Notes: a model not told the origin generated them from the sequence alone. DNA of 64,000 nucleotides from Kaistia soli DSM 19436 (GCF_900129325.1 NZ_FQUP01000003.1:558001-622000), one strand, 5' to 3'; counted from the first letter of the stretch, positions 35,843-47,194 are shown. Made by a program: numbers and translations.

Positions 35843-36253
35843 TCAGTACCAGTCGAGCGCGACCCGCGCCTCGTCCGACATGCGATCCTGCGACCAGGGC
35901 GGATCGAAGGTCATGGTCACGTCGACCCGTCCGACCCCCGGAATTGCGCCGACCGCATTTTCCACCCAGCCGGGCATTTCGCCTGCAACCGGACAGCCGG
36001 GCGCGGTCAGCGTCATGTCGATGGCGATGTTGCGATCGTCGTCGACATCGATCTTGTAGATGAGACCTAGCTCATAGATATCGGCCGGGATTTCGGGGTC
36101 ATAGACCGTCTTGAGAGCAGCGATGATATCGGCCGTGAGCTGTTCGAGCTCAGCGGCTGGGATCGAGCTCGGCGCGGCAAGTGGCAGCGCGCTGTCTTCT
36201 GCTGCGTCTGCTGCTTGGTCGACGATCCCGGTCATGGCGACGTCCTCGGACAT
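35843..36253 (-). CDS. sufT: SUF system Fe-S assembly protein, MIP18/DUF59 family
   Basis: A 136-residue protein. An Ala-rich N-terminal ~35 residues is followed by the DUF59 domain: IIAALKTVYDPEIPADIYELGLIY, MTLTAPGCPVAGEMPGWVENAV with the conserved Cys, and VTMTFDPPWSQDRMSDEARVAL. It helps mature Fe-S proteins. The N-terminal extension is typical of the SUF-associated subgroup. It lies 9 bases after sufS. Confidence 0.92.
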   Translation of the reverse strand: MSEDVAMTGIVDQAADAAEDSALPLAAPSSIPAAELEQLTADIIAALKTVYDPEIPADIYELGLIYKIDVDDDRNIAIDMTLTAPGCPVAGEMPGWVENAVGAIPGVGRVDVTMTFDPPWSQDRMSDEARVALDWY

Positions 36254-36262
36254 GTCAAATCC

Positions 36263-37507
36263 TCAACTGAAGAAGCGCTGCGCCTTGAGCAGCGCTTCGG
36301 CGAGGCGATCCACCTCAGCCATGGTGTTGTAGAGGCCGAACGAGGCCCGGCAAGTCGAGGTGACGCCGAAGCGACGCAGCAAAGGCTGGGCGCAATGCGT
36401 GCCGGCCCGCACCGCTACGCCCTCGCGATCGATGATGGTCGAGATGTCGTGAGCATGCGCCCCGGCCATTTCGAACGAGATGATCGCGCCCTTGTCCGGC
36501 GTCGTGCCGAAGATCCTGAGGCTGTTGATCGCCGACAGGCGCTCCTGCGCATAGACGGCCAGGCTATGCTCATGCGCAGCGATGTTGACGCGCCCGAGCC
36601 GCTCCATATAGTCGAGCGACGCGCCGAGCCCGATCGCCTGAACGATCGGCGGCGTCCCGGCCTCGAAACGGTGCGGTGGCTCGGCATAGGTGACGGCCGT
36701 GCCCGTGACGTCACGGATCATCTCGCCGCCGCCCATATAAGGCGGCATCGCCTCAAGCAGCGCTTTCTTGGCATAGAGAACGCCGATGCCCGTCGGACCA
36801 TAGACCTTGTGCCCGGTGAAGGCATAGAAATCGGCATCGAGGTCGCGCACATCGACCGGCAGGTGTACCGCGGCCTGGCTGCCGTCGATCAGCACCTTGA
36901 CGCCATGCGCGTGGGCAATGCGGATGACCTCCTTCACTGGCACGATCGTGCCGGTGACATTGGACATATGCGTGATCGCCACGATCTTGGTCCGCGGCGT
37001 GATCAGCTTCTCGAAGACGTCGAGCCGGAACGCGCCGTCCTCGTCGACCGGCGCCCACTTGATCACCGCGCCCTTGCGTTCGCGATGGAAATGCCAGGGC
37101 ACGATGTTCGAATGGTGCTCGAGGATCGAGAGAATGATCTCGTCGCCCTCGCCGATCGCCATGCGGCCGAAGGAGTCCGCGACGAGGTTGATCGCCTCGG
37201 TCGAGGACCGGGTGAAGATGATCTCGTCGGTCGAGCCGGCATTCAGGAAGCGGCGCACGGTTTCACGTGCGTTTTCATAAGCTTCCGTGGCAGCGTTCGA
37301 GAGATAGTGCAGGCCGCGATGGACGTTGGCATAGTCCTCGGTATAGGCCCTCATCACCGCATCGAGCATGGCCTGCGGCTTCTGGGCCGAGGCGCCGTTG
37401 TCGAGATAGACGAGCGGCTTGCCATAGACCTGCTTCGACAGGATCGGGAAGTCCCGCCTGACCGCCTCGACGTCATAGGGCGCCGCCTCGGCTTCGATAA
37501 TGGTCAT
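36263..37507 (-). CDS. sufS: SufS-type cysteine desulfurase (class II)
   Basis: A 414-residue PLP enzyme that takes sulfur from cysteine. The PLP lysine is in FTGHKVYGPTGIGVLYAKK, the active-site cysteine in RAGTHCAQPLLRRFG, and the N-terminal segment is FPILSKQVYGKPLVYLDNGA. ATG at 37507 overlaps the sufD stop (ATGA). It is the second desulfurase of the operon; the first is a class I enzyme at 41242-42396. Confidence 0.96.
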   Translation of the reverse strand: MTIIEAEAAPYDVEAVRRDFPILSKQVYGKPLVYLDNGASAQKPQAMLDAVMRAYTEDYANVHRGLHYLSNAATEAYENARETVRRFLNAGSTDEIIFTRSSTEAINLVADSFGRMAIGEGDEIILSILEHHSNIVPWHFHRERKGAVIKWAPVDEDGAFRLDVFEKLITPRTKIVAITHMSNVTGTIVPVKEVIRIAHAHGVKVLIDGSQAAVHLPVDVRDLDADFYAFTGHKVYGPTGIGVLYAKKALLEAMPPYMGGGEMIRDVTGTAVTYAEPPHRFEAGTPPIVQAIGLGASLDYMERLGRVNIAAHEHSLAVYAQERLSAINSLRIFGTTPDKGAIISFEMAGAHAHDISTIIDREGVAVRAGTHCAQPLLRRFGVTSTCRASFGLYNTMAEVDRLAEALLKAQRFFS

Positions 37508-38811
37508 GCCAGCGTCTTCCGTCCGGCCAGCCAATCGCGGGCGATCTGTTCGAACGCCTCGCCGATCGCCTCGTCACCAAGGCCCTCGATCGCCTCGGCG
37601 AGGAACGCGGTGACCAGTAACGTCTCTGCCTCGGCCCGCGGCAGGCCGCGCGAAAGCAGATAGAACAGCATGTCCTCGTCGATCTCGCCCGAGGTCGCGC
37701 CATGCGCGCACTGGACGTCGTCGGCGAAGATCTCCAGCTCCGGCTTGACCGAGAAGGACGCATCCTCCGAGAGGAGCAGCCCTTGCGTCATCATCTTGCC
37801 GTCGACCTTCTGGGCGCCGGGACGCACGACGATGCGGCCCTGGAAGATGCCCTCGGCCTTGCCGTCCATCACCGCCTTGAACAGTTCGCGGCTGGCGCCG
37901 TTCGGCACCGCATGGTCGACGCCGAGCATGATGTCGGCATGCTGCTTGCCGCCGATCATGGTGGCGCCGAAGAGTCCGGCGCGTGCGAATTCGCCGCCAT
38001 AGGTGACGAAGCTCTGCGAGCGCGAAATTGCGGCGCCGGTCATCAGTGTCAGATGATCGAACTGGCTCTCGCCGCCGATGGAGACAGCCGTCGTGCCGAG
38101 ATGCACCGCCGCGTCCCCCTCAGCCTGCAGCTTGGCCCAAGTCACCTTGGCGCGATCACCGATGACTGCCTCGGTGACGATATTGGCAACGGAGGCAGCG
38201 GCATTCGGGCCCGTGAAAGTCTCCACGACACGCAGAGACGCTCCAGCGCCAACGGTCACGACATTGCGTGCAAACACCGAATAGGCGCCGCTCGTGACAT
38301 GCGCGATCTCGACGGCGCGGGTGACGTCGAGCCCGGCCGGAACGCGAACCGCGACCCCGCCAGCCATCATCGCCGTGTTGAGGGTCACCATCGCATCGTC
38401 GAGCCGGCCGGCCAGCGCCCCGACGCGCTCGTCGCCCTGGTCCAACAGCGTGTCGAGACCCGTCACCTCGACACCGGCGAGGCCCGAGAGATCGGAGAGG
38501 TCGGGCCGATAGATGCCGTCGAGGATCACCAGCCGCGCCCTGTCGAGCCCCGGCAGGAGGTCCGCGATCGCGATGGAAGCAGGCTCGGCTGGCGGCGCCG
38601 GCGGCACGCTGCGCAGCAGCGCGCGCAGGTCCGTATAGCGCCAGGCCTCGGTGCGCCGATGCGGCAGTCCCTTTTTCTGGAACGCATCGAAGGCAACGAC
38701 GCGCGCGGCGGCGACGCCGGCATCGCCCGGCAGATCGCCGCGCGCGGCCGAGAAGGCGTCGGCCAACGTGACCTCCGCCGGCGTGTGCAGGATGCGGGGT
38801 TCAGCGTTCAT
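37504..38811 (-). CDS. sufD: Fe-S cluster assembly protein SufD
   Basis: A 435-residue scaffold partner of SufB and SufC. The C-terminal core is recognisable in FSVKPELEIFADDVQCAHGATSGEIDEDMLFYLLSRGLPRAEAETLLV, with the conserved Cys and His, and in GASRELFKAVMDGKAEGIFQGRIVVRPGAQ. Either the ATG at 38811 or a GTG at 38823 overlapping the sufC stop (GTGA) may be the start. No Shine-Dalgarno sequence is seen, consistent with coupling. Confidence 0.95.
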   Translation of the reverse strand: MNAEPRILHTPAEVTLADAFSAARGDLPGDAGVAAARVVAFDAFQKKGLPHRRTEAWRYTDLRALLRSVPPAPPAEPASIAIADLLPGLDRARLVILDGIYRPDLSDLSGLAGVEVTGLDTLLDQGDERVGALAGRLDDAMVTLNTAMMAGGVAVRVPAGLDVTRAVEIAHVTSGAYSVFARNVVTVGAGASLRVVETFTGPNAAASVANIVTEAVIGDRAKVTWAKLQAEGDAAVHLGTTAVSIGGESQFDHLTLMTGAAISRSQSFVTYGGEFARAGLFGATMIGGKQHADIMLGVDHAVPNGASRELFKAVMDGKAEGIFQGRIVVRPGAQKVDGKMMTQGLLLSEDASFSVKPELEIFADDVQCAHGATSGEIDEDMLFYLLSRGLPRAEAETLLVTAFLAEAIEGLGDEAIGEAFEQIARDWLAGRKTLA

Positions 38812-38819
38812 GACGGCAC

Positions 38820-39572
<753 letters not shown>

Positions 39573-39618
39573 CTTGATTTGTCCGTTCATTCCGGCGGCC
39601 ACACTTCGCACCGCCGTC

Positions 39619-39693
39619 ATGGCCAGGATAGTCCCGGCCATCAACGTCTGATCATCCACCGCCGAAGTCGTGATGCCCGGGCAAGCCGGACAT
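39619..39693. repeat. Pair of REP-like palindromes between sufB and sufC
   Basis: Palindrome 1 has arms ATGGCCAGG (39619-39627) and CCCGGCCAT (39633-39641) with one mismatch and a 5-base loop. Palindrome 2 has arms ATGCCCGG (39673-39680) and CCGGACAT (39686-39693) with one mismatch. Both resemble the GTCATG-CCGGG short palindromes frequent between genes in Hyphomicrobiales. They occupy the 141-base gap within the operon. Confidence 0.6.
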
Positions 39694-39713
39694 GACGGTG
39701 GAAAAGCGAATGA

Positions 39714-41192
<1,479 letters not shown>

Positions 41193-41241
41193 TTCCAACT
41201 CCGTCGCCGCGGTTTCAAGGACCGCGGGTTGAGCAGTGCTT

Positions 41242-42396
41242 TCAGGCGGCGCGCGTCATGCCCGGCCTCAGCCGCGACATGACCCGTCCCCAGACTTCAC
41301 CAAACCTAGATATGTCGTCTTCCGTCGTTTCCCAGCCGAAGCTGAGCCTTACTACCGACCCTGCGCGCGTATCAGCAAGGCGCATCGCCTTCATGACATG
41401 CGAGACCTGAACCTTGCCGGACGAACAGGCGGAGCCTGCCGATATGGCGATGCCTTCGAGATCGAAGGCAATCACCAGCGTCTCCGCGCGGAGACCATCC
41501 ACGGCAAGCGCCGCCGTCTGCGGCAGCCTTTCGGCACCGCCGCCGACGAGAATGGCTTCCGGCAGCGCCGCGAGGCGATCACGCCAGGCGTGCCATTCAT
41601 CGGCGCGCCCGAGATCATCGGCGGATGCAGCAGCGGCGGCACCGAAGCCAGCGATCGCAGCCACATTCTCCGTGCCGGCACGGGCATATTTTTCCTGCCC
41701 GCCACCGGTCACAAGCGGCAGCGGCGCGGCGAGATCGCCGCCGAGAATGATGGCGCCAATGCCCTGCGGGCCGCCGATCTTGTGCGCCGAAAGGGTCAGG
41801 AAGTCGACGCCCAAGGCTGCGATGTCGATCGGGATGCGTCCTGCCGCCTGGATCGCATCGGCATGAACCAGAGCGCCGAAACGCCCCGCGAGGCGCGCAA
41901 CCTCTGCAACGGGCTGGATCGTGCCGGTCTCGTTGTTGGCGAGCATGACCGAAATGAGCGCGCGCTGGTCCCTTGGCAGTGCGGTCAGAGCCTCTTCGAG
42001 ACGATCCAGACGAATGACGCCCTCGTCGTCAACTTCGACGCGATCGATCTGATCGGCAGCGAAGCGTCCGCCGGCCAAGACCGAAGGATGTTCCGTGGCG
42101 CCCATAACGAGACGATCGAGCCGGATTTCTCCCGCGCCGACACGCTGGCGTGGCGACAGGACCGTGACATTCGCCTCGGTGCCCCCGCTCGTGAAGATGA
42201 CGCGATCCGCAGAGCCGCCGACCAGTGCTGCCACCTGCCGCCGGGCGGTCTCGACGCGGCCGCGTGCCGCCCTGCCCTCAGAATGAACGGATGATGGATT
42301 TCCGACGGACTGCAACGCCTCGATCATGGCCACGCGGGCCTGCGGGCGCAGCGGGGCACCTGCATTGTAATCGAGATAGATTCGCGCCCGCGTCAA
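41242..42396 (-). CDS. Cysteine desulfurase, IscS/NifS type (class I)
   Basis: A 384-residue PLP enzyme at the head of the suf operon. It starts [19 protein letters not shown], with [23 protein letters not shown], the PLP lysine in [15 protein letters not shown] and the flexible active-site loop [14 protein letters not shown] that defines class I. The best start is a TTG at 42396 with GGAGG five bases before it, giving [11 protein letters not shown]. No nearer ATG exists. That GGAGG lies inside a hairpin (42402-42423), so translation may be regulated. Comparable alphaproteobacterial operons begin with such a gene. Confidence 0.93.
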   Translation of the reverse strand: MTRARIYLDYNAGAPLRPQARVAMIEALQSVGNPSSVHSEGRAARGRVETARRQVAALVGGSADRVIFTSGGTEANVTVLSPRQRVGAGEIRLDRLVMGATEHPSVLAGGRFAADQIDRVEVDDEGVIRLDRLEEALTALPRDQRALISVMLANNETGTIQPVAEVARLAGRFGALVHADAIQAAGRIPIDIAALGVDFLTLSAHKIGGPQGIGAIILGGDLAAPLPLVTGGGQEKYARAGTENVAAIAGFGAAAAASADDLGRADEWHAWRDRLAALPEAILVGGGAERLPQTAALAVDGLRAETLVIAFDLEGIAISAGSACSSGKVQVSHVMKAMRLADTRAGSVVRLSFGWETTEDDISRFGEVWGRVMSRLRPGMTRAA

Positions 42397-42552
42397 AGCC
42401 GCCTCCAGGCACCCAGCCTGAGGCCGGGTCCAGACCCGCCGCCAATGGCAGGGTCCATGTCGCATTATGCTTGAAATCCGCACCCTGCATCATGCTACAA
42501 GGCCGGCTTCCCGGCCGGGCTGCGTCCGACCGTTCCATTCGAACTGTTCTAA
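42397..42552 (-). promoter_or_regulatory. Structured suf operon leader with a possible Irr-type box
   Basis: Reading on the minus strand, TTAGAACAGTTCGAA (42552-42538) is a near-perfect dyad. Its TTAGAA/TTC-AA halves look like the iron control element bound by Irr in rhizobia. After it come a 6-bp hairpin with arms GGCCGG and CCGGCC (42516-42501), a 5-bp GGGTC/GACCC hairpin (42437-42426), and a hairpin at 42423-42402 that pairs CCTCAGGC with GCCT-GAGG, one base bulged. The last one includes the GGAGG ribosome binding site. Hairpins are read directly; the Irr assignment is inference. Confidence 0.45.
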
Positions 42553-42648
42553 GGTGTTCTAGAAACCCTGAGGATCAGAGTCAAGTTCCGGAGCCGCTCC
42601 CATAGCAGGGTTTTGGCCGCAGGAACACGCCAGAGGTACGCGCCGTCC

Positions 42649-43305
42649 ATGCCCGAAATCATCTTCACCGGCCCTGCCGGCCGTATCGAAGGACGCTATC
42701 AGCCGTCCAAGACGAAGAACGGCCCGATCGCCATCATCCTGCATCCGCATCCGCAATTCGGCGGCACGATGAACAATGCGATCACCTATCAGCTGTTTTA
42801 CATGTTCGCGAAGCGCGGCTTCGCGGTTCTGCGCTTCAATTTCCGCGGCGTCGGCCGCAGCCAGGGCGAATTCGACCATGGCGAAGGTGAGCTTTCGGAT
42901 GCCGCTTCGGCGCTCGACTGGGCGCAGACGGTCCATCCTGACGCACGCGCCTGCTGGGTCGCCGGTTTCTCGTTCGGCTCGTGGATCGGCATGCAGCTCC
43001 TGATGCGGCGGCCGGAGATCGAGGGCTTCATCTCGATTGCTCCCCAGGCCAATCTCTACGACTTCTCGTTCCTCGCGCCCTGCCCGTCCTCCGGCCTGAT
43101 CGTCCATGGCGACCAGGACAAGGTCGCGCCGCCCAAGGACGTCCAGACGCTCGTCGACAAGCTGAAGACCCAGAAGGGTATTATCGTCGAGCAGACGATC
43201 ATGCCGGGTGCCAACCACTTCTTCGAAGGCCAGGTCGAGCCGCTGATCGACATTTGCGGCGCCTATGTCGACAAGCGCCTGAAGGCGATCACCGAAGCCG
43301 CATAA
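42649..43305 (+). CDS. Alpha/beta hydrolase
   Basis: A 218-residue serine hydrolase. It starts with a short beta segment, then PIAIILHPHPQFGGTMNN (oxyanion region) and LRFNFRGVGRSQGEFDHGEGEL. The nucleophile is in AGFSFGSWIG, the Asp in VHGDQDKVAPP and the His in MPGANHFFEGQ. It resembles the YfhR/dienelactone-hydrolase subgroup of unknown substrate. AGAGG lies 13 bases upstream of the ATG. It is divergent from the suf operon. Confidence 0.9.
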   Translation: MPEIIFTGPAGRIEGRYQPSKTKNGPIAIILHPHPQFGGTMNNAITYQLFYMFAKRGFAVLRFNFRGVGRSQGEFDHGEGELSDAASALDWAQTVHPDARACWVAGFSFGSWIGMQLLMRRPEIEGFISIAPQANLYDFSFLAPCPSSGLIVHGDQDKVAPPKDVQTLVDKLKTQKGIIVEQTIMPGANHFFEGQVEPLIDICGAYVDKRLKAITEAA

Positions 43306-43375
43306 CCCGCGCAGGTTGCGCAAGATCAAGGCGATCTCTCCTCTGTCCGTCATTCTTGATGGCGGAGGCATGGAG

Positions 43376-44011
43376 ATGGACGTTTTGCGCTTCGGTTTCT
43401 GGTCGGCGATCGCCGCTTTCGTCTTCAGCATCGGCTACGGCATCCCGCAGATCCTGCAGGTTGCCGGAGTCCTTCGCTTTCCCGTTGACGAGATCCTGAT
43501 CTTCGCGCCGTCGCTGGCGCTGGCGCCGAGCTTCGTTCTCGCGATGGCGGGCCTGCATGCGACGCAGCCGGCGCCGCTGCGGGTCTGGAGCCTTGCCGGC
43601 CTCTCGCTGGCTGTGATGTATGCGACGCTGGTCAGCATCGTCTACGTGATCCAGCTTTCGGCCGTCATTCCGGCAAAGCTTGCCGGTGGCAATGCGATTT
43701 CGACGCTTTTTGGCTGCTGCGCGCTCGGCAACCCGCTGACAGGCGTCGACCTACTCGGCTACACCCTGATGAGCCTCGCCACCTTGGTCGCGGCGCCCAG
43801 CTTACCGGCAGGCTCTGCTCTCCGTCGCTGCTTCATCGCCAACGGCCTGCTCGCTCCATTCCTGATCCTGCAGACGGTCTGGCCGGGGCTGATCTGGATT
43901 GGCGCCCTGTGGCTCATCAGCTTTCCGCTGGCGATGGCGCTGCTGGCGCGCGACTTCAAGCGGACCGCAGCCACTAGTGCGGCTGTTCCTCGTCGAGGGG
44001 CATTGTGGTGA
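43376..44011 (+). CDS. Membrane protein of unknown function
   Basis: A 211-residue protein with about six hydrophobic helices (FGFWSAIAAFVFSIGYGIPQIL, SLALAPSFVLAMAGLHA, LSLAVMYATLVSIVYVIQL and three more) and a short basic C-terminus. I do not recognise a family. The ATG at 43376 has GGAGG seven bases upstream. Its last 38 bases overlap the antiporter gene on the opposite strand. Confidence 0.75.
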   Translation: MDVLRFGFWSAIAAFVFSIGYGIPQILQVAGVLRFPVDEILIFAPSLALAPSFVLAMAGLHATQPAPLRVWSLAGLSLAVMYATLVSIVYVIQLSAVIPAKLAGGNAISTLFGCCALGNPLTGVDLLGYTLMSLATLVAAPSLPAGSALRRCFIANGLLAPFLILQTVWPGLIWIGALWLISFPLAMALLARDFKRTAATSAAVPRRGALW

Positions 44012-45833
44012 CGGCTGCGGCGAGCGCCGCCGCACGCGCCGCCGTCTTGCGGATCCGGCGCTCCTTCAGATAGGCGACGATTTCGCGCCGGTTCTGGAAC
44101 AACGGCAATTTGCGGCGCGGCGCGCGACGCTCCAGGGCGAGCCCAACCTCGGCGATCTCGTCGTGATCGTCCAGCCGGCGGACGATGAGATCCACGGGCC
44201 CGGCCGCGACGCGGTCGCCCTCTTCGATATCCCCCGCAAGCGAGCGGCGCATGAAGCCCGCGACGGTTTCGCTTGCCTCCTCCGCGGTCAGCTCGAAGCC
44301 ATAGGCCTCGGCGAGGTCGCCGAGCTTGACGTCGGGCTCTATGGCGAAATCCCCGAACAGCGCCGAAGCGTCAGCGCTATCGGCAGGCCTCGCAAACAAC
44401 TGGTCGAGCAGGCGGACATGCTCGGTGGCCGCAATAATATAGACCTGATCCCCCGCTACGAGCGGGCCCGCCGCCTCGAAGCGCAGCGAGCGGCCATCGC
44501 GCAGGATCAGCGCCGGACGGGCCCAGCGCGGAATCCGCCGCCCCCGACCAACGGCGCTTTCGGGCATCACGCGATAGGTGACGATCTCATGATCGCCGCG
44601 GCCGGGGAGCTCGATATCGACGCGCTCGACCGGGCCATAGCGCGCCGGCACCACGAGGCCGAGCCAGCGGGCGACCGGCGCGATCGTCCAGCCCTGCAGC
44701 ACCAGCGAGCAGAGGACGACGATGAAGGCGACGTTGAACATCATCTGCCCGTGTGAGACGCCGCCAACCATCGGCAGGATCGCCAGCAGGATAGAAACCG
44801 CGCCGCGCAGCCCGACCCAGGCGACGAAGGCGGTTTCATTACGCGAGAAGCCGAACGGCACCAGGCAAAGCCAGACGGCGACCGGCCGCGCGATGAAGAT
44901 CAGCACCGCGGCGATCCCGAGCGCCGGCAGCAGCACGCTCCCGAACTCGCTCGGCGTCGCCAGGAGGCCGAGTGTCAGGAACATCGCGATCTGCGCCAGC
45001 CAGCTCATGCCCTGCAGCACGCGCCGGAGCGCCAGGATCTGGCGCATGCGGACATTGCCGCAGATCAGGCCAGCAACATAGACGGCCAGGAATCCGCTGG
45101 CCCCGCCAATGCCTGTGGCGGCGAACAGTACAAGCACGAGCGCCATCACCAGGATCGGATAAAGCGCCGACTCCAGTTCCACCCTGTTGACGATGCGCAC
45201 GATGACGAAACCGCCGATGAGACCGGTGATCGAGCCGACGCCGATCTGCAGGAAGAAGGATCGCAGCAGGCTGAGAAAGGCTTCGCCCTCGCCGGCAGCG
45301 GCTGTGGCGATCCCGACCAGCGCCACCGTGAGGAAGATCGCCATCGGATCGTTGGAACCGGATTCGACTTCAAGTGAGGACCGCACACGCTCGCGCAGCG
45401 AGATGCCGCCGACGCGGAGCAGGAAGAACACCGCCGCCGCATCGGTCGATGCCACGATCGTGCCGAGCAGCATGGCCGAGATCCAGTCCCAGCCGAAGAC
45501 GAAGCGCGCCGCGAGGCCAACGATCCCTGCCGTGACCAGCACGCCGATCGTCGCGAGCGTCAGCGCCGGCAGCGCGGCCGCGCGAAAGGCCGAGGACTTG
45601 GTCTCGAAGCCGCTTTCGAACAGGATGATGGCGAGCGCGATCGAGCCGATGAAATAAGCGACGCGGCCATCGCTGAAATGAATGCCGAGTCCATCCTCGC
45701 CGGCCAGAAGACCGAGCAGGAGAAACACGAGCAGCAGCGGTGCGCCGAACCTCGTCGAGAAGATCGAGGTAAACACCGCCACGCCGACAAGCAGCGAACC
45801 GATCAGGATGGCGACATACATGCTCTCGATCAT
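43974..45833 (-). CDS. Potassium/proton antiporter, NhaP2/CvrA type
   Basis: A 619-residue CPA1-family exchanger. The N-terminal ~390 residues form the transport domain with twelve or so helices (LLLVFLLLGLLAGEDGLGIHF, STDAAAVFFLLR, EVESGSNDPMAIFLTVALVG, with Asn-Asp-type motif SNDP, and FVAWVGLRGAVSILLAILP). The C-terminal 200 residues hold an RCK_C/TrkA-C-like regulatory domain and a CorC-type segment (SALFGDFAIEPDVKLGDLAEAYGFEL). It exchanges K+ or other cations for protons. I use the ATG at 45833. Confidence 0.9.
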   Translation of the reverse strand: MIESMYVAILIGSLLVGVAVFTSIFSTRFGAPLLLVFLLLGLLAGEDGLGIHFSDGRVAYFIGSIALAIILFESGFETKSSAFRAAALPALTLATIGVLVTAGIVGLAARFVFGWDWISAMLLGTIVASTDAAAVFFLLRVGGISLRERVRSSLEVESGSNDPMAIFLTVALVGIATAAAGEGEAFLSLLRSFFLQIGVGSITGLIGGFVIVRIVNRVELESALYPILVMALVLVLFAATGIGGASGFLAVYVAGLICGNVRMRQILALRRVLQGMSWLAQIAMFLTLGLLATPSEFGSVLLPALGIAAVLIFIARPVAVWLCLVPFGFSRNETAFVAWVGLRGAVSILLAILPMVGGVSHGQMMFNVAFIVVLCSLVLQGWTIAPVARWLGLVVPARYGPVERVDIELPGRGDHEIVTYRVMPESAVGRGRRIPRWARPALILRDGRSLRFEAAGPLVAGDQVYIIAATEHVRLLDQLFARPADSADASALFGDFAIEPDVKLGDLAEAYGFELTAEEASETVAGFMRRSLAGDIEEGDRVAAGPVDLIVRRLDDHDEIAEVGLALERRAPRRKLPLFQNRREIVAYLKERRIRKTAARAAALAAAVTTMPLDEEQPH

Positions 45834-45996
45834 GGGGCGTAGAAGCTCGCTTCTCCTTCGGCGTGGACCAGATGAGCCCGCGCGCTGTCGAACGATTCGC
45901 AAGATAGCGGCGGGGCGCGGCGCCAGCGTGGCGGCCGTGGAACAAGATGGCAGCCGTTGGCCCAAGACAATAAGGCAGCGCCCGGAGAGGCCCCTG

Positions 45997-47097
45997 TCAA
46001 GGGAGCGACAGCACGCCGCCGGACATCGGCTCGGGACAGCCGGTGGTTTCGGGAAAGCTGATCGGCAGGCCGGCGCGGTTTCTTGCCGCAAGATAGGCGA
46101 AGGCCTGCGCCTCGATGAAGTCGACCGACCAGCCATGCGCGTCGGCGGTGGTGACATCCGCCCGGCTCATCGCGGCCAGCTGGCGAAGAATCGCGGGATT
46201 ATGCGCGCCGCCACCGCAGACGACGATCCGGTCGGCGCCGCCGGCAAGCGCGATGCCGCGCGCGATCGATTCGGCTGTGAAGGCGGCGAGCGTCGCAGCC
46301 GCATCGGCCGTCGACAGCCGCGCCACCGGCGCGCGCGAGAACGCGTCGCGATCGAGCGATTTCGGCGGCTTCAAGTCGAACCAGGGATCGGCGATCAGCT
46401 CGGCCAGCGTCTGCGCCTGCACCTGCCCCGAGAGCGACATGAGTCCGTCGCGATCCATGGCGGCGCCCGTACGCTCACGCATCAGATCGTCGATCAGTGC
46501 ATTGCCTGGGCCTGTGTCGAAAGCAATCAGCGATCCATCGGCGGCGACTCGGGTGACATTCGCGACACCGCCGATATTCACCACGGCGACATCGCCCGAA
46601 AGCCCTGCAGCCCGGACGAGCGCGCGATGAAAGATCGGCACCAGGGGCGCGCCCTGCCCGCCCGCGGCAACATCTGCGGCCCTGAAATCATGAACGACTG
46701 GGATGCCGAGCCTTTTTGCCAGCGCCGCGCCATCGCCGATCTGCACCGTCAGCCGCCGCGCTGGCGCATGGAAGACGGTCTGGCCGTGGAAGCCGACCAG
46801 CGAAACCCTGACGGCGTCAACATCTTCGCGCGCCAGCAAGTGCTCGACCGTTTCGGCATGCGCGTCGGTGACGATGCGCTCCGCCTCTGCAAGGACGCCG
46901 GGCCGCGCCGTCCGGTCGGTCAGCGTGGTGGCCGCGGCGAGCGCTGCGCGCAGCACGGCCCGCTCATCTTCGGAATACGGACGAAAGGCCGTCGGGCCGA
47001 ACGCTTCGACATCCTCGCCATCGGTGGCGATCAAGGCCGCGTCGATGCCATCCATCGACGTGCCGCTCATCAAGCCCACCGCAACAATCCTGCGCAT
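45997..47097 (-). CDS. anmK: Anhydro-N-acetylmuramic acid kinase
   Basis: A 366-residue kinase that hydrolyses and phosphorylates anhydro-MurNAc in cell-wall recycling. It begins VGLMSGTSMDGIDAALI, has SLVGFHGQTVFH, QIGDGAALAKRLGIPVVHDFRAADVAAGGQGAPLVP, NIGGVANVT and DTGPGN. GGGAT precedes the ATG at 47097. It is divergent from the aromatic leader and DAHP synthase gene. Confidence 0.96.
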   Translation of the reverse strand: MRRIVAVGLMSGTSMDGIDAALIATDGEDVEAFGPTAFRPYSEDERAVLRAALAAATTLTDRTARPGVLAEAERIVTDAHAETVEHLLAREDVDAVRVSLVGFHGQTVFHAPARRLTVQIGDGAALAKRLGIPVVHDFRAADVAAGGQGAPLVPIFHRALVRAAGLSGDVAVVNIGGVANVTRVAADGSLIAFDTGPGNALIDDLMRERTGAAMDRDGLMSLSGQVQAQTLAELIADPWFDLKPPKSLDRDAFSRAPVARLSTADAAATLAAFTAESIARGIALAGGADRIVVCGGGAHNPAILRQLAAMSRADVTTADAHGWSVDFIEAQAFAYLAARNRAGLPISFPETTGCPEPMSGGVLSLP

Positions 47098-47165
47098 GAT
47101 TCGGATCCCGTCTCCTGCCCGCGGGCCTTGTTTCGCCAGCTGCAGCGCCTCCGTCAATGAAGGAG

Positions 47166-47194
47166 GTGACAAACGCCTGCGGCTCGGCTATAGC
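47166..47194 (+). promoter_or_regulatory. Candidate sigma-70 promoter for the aromatic leader
   Basis: GTGACA (47166-47171) and TATAGC (47189-47194) are separated by 17 bases, a standard housekeeping spacing. Transcription would start about 7 bases further, at 47201-47202, which is the A of the leader ATG or the base before it. Prediction is by eye only. Confidence 0.55.

Noticed and set aside
47158-47171. A perfect AAGGAGGTG sequence near the leader
   Set aside because: It is followed by no start codon at normal distance; the nearest ATG is 33 bases away. It more likely overlaps the -35 region of the leader promoter by chance.
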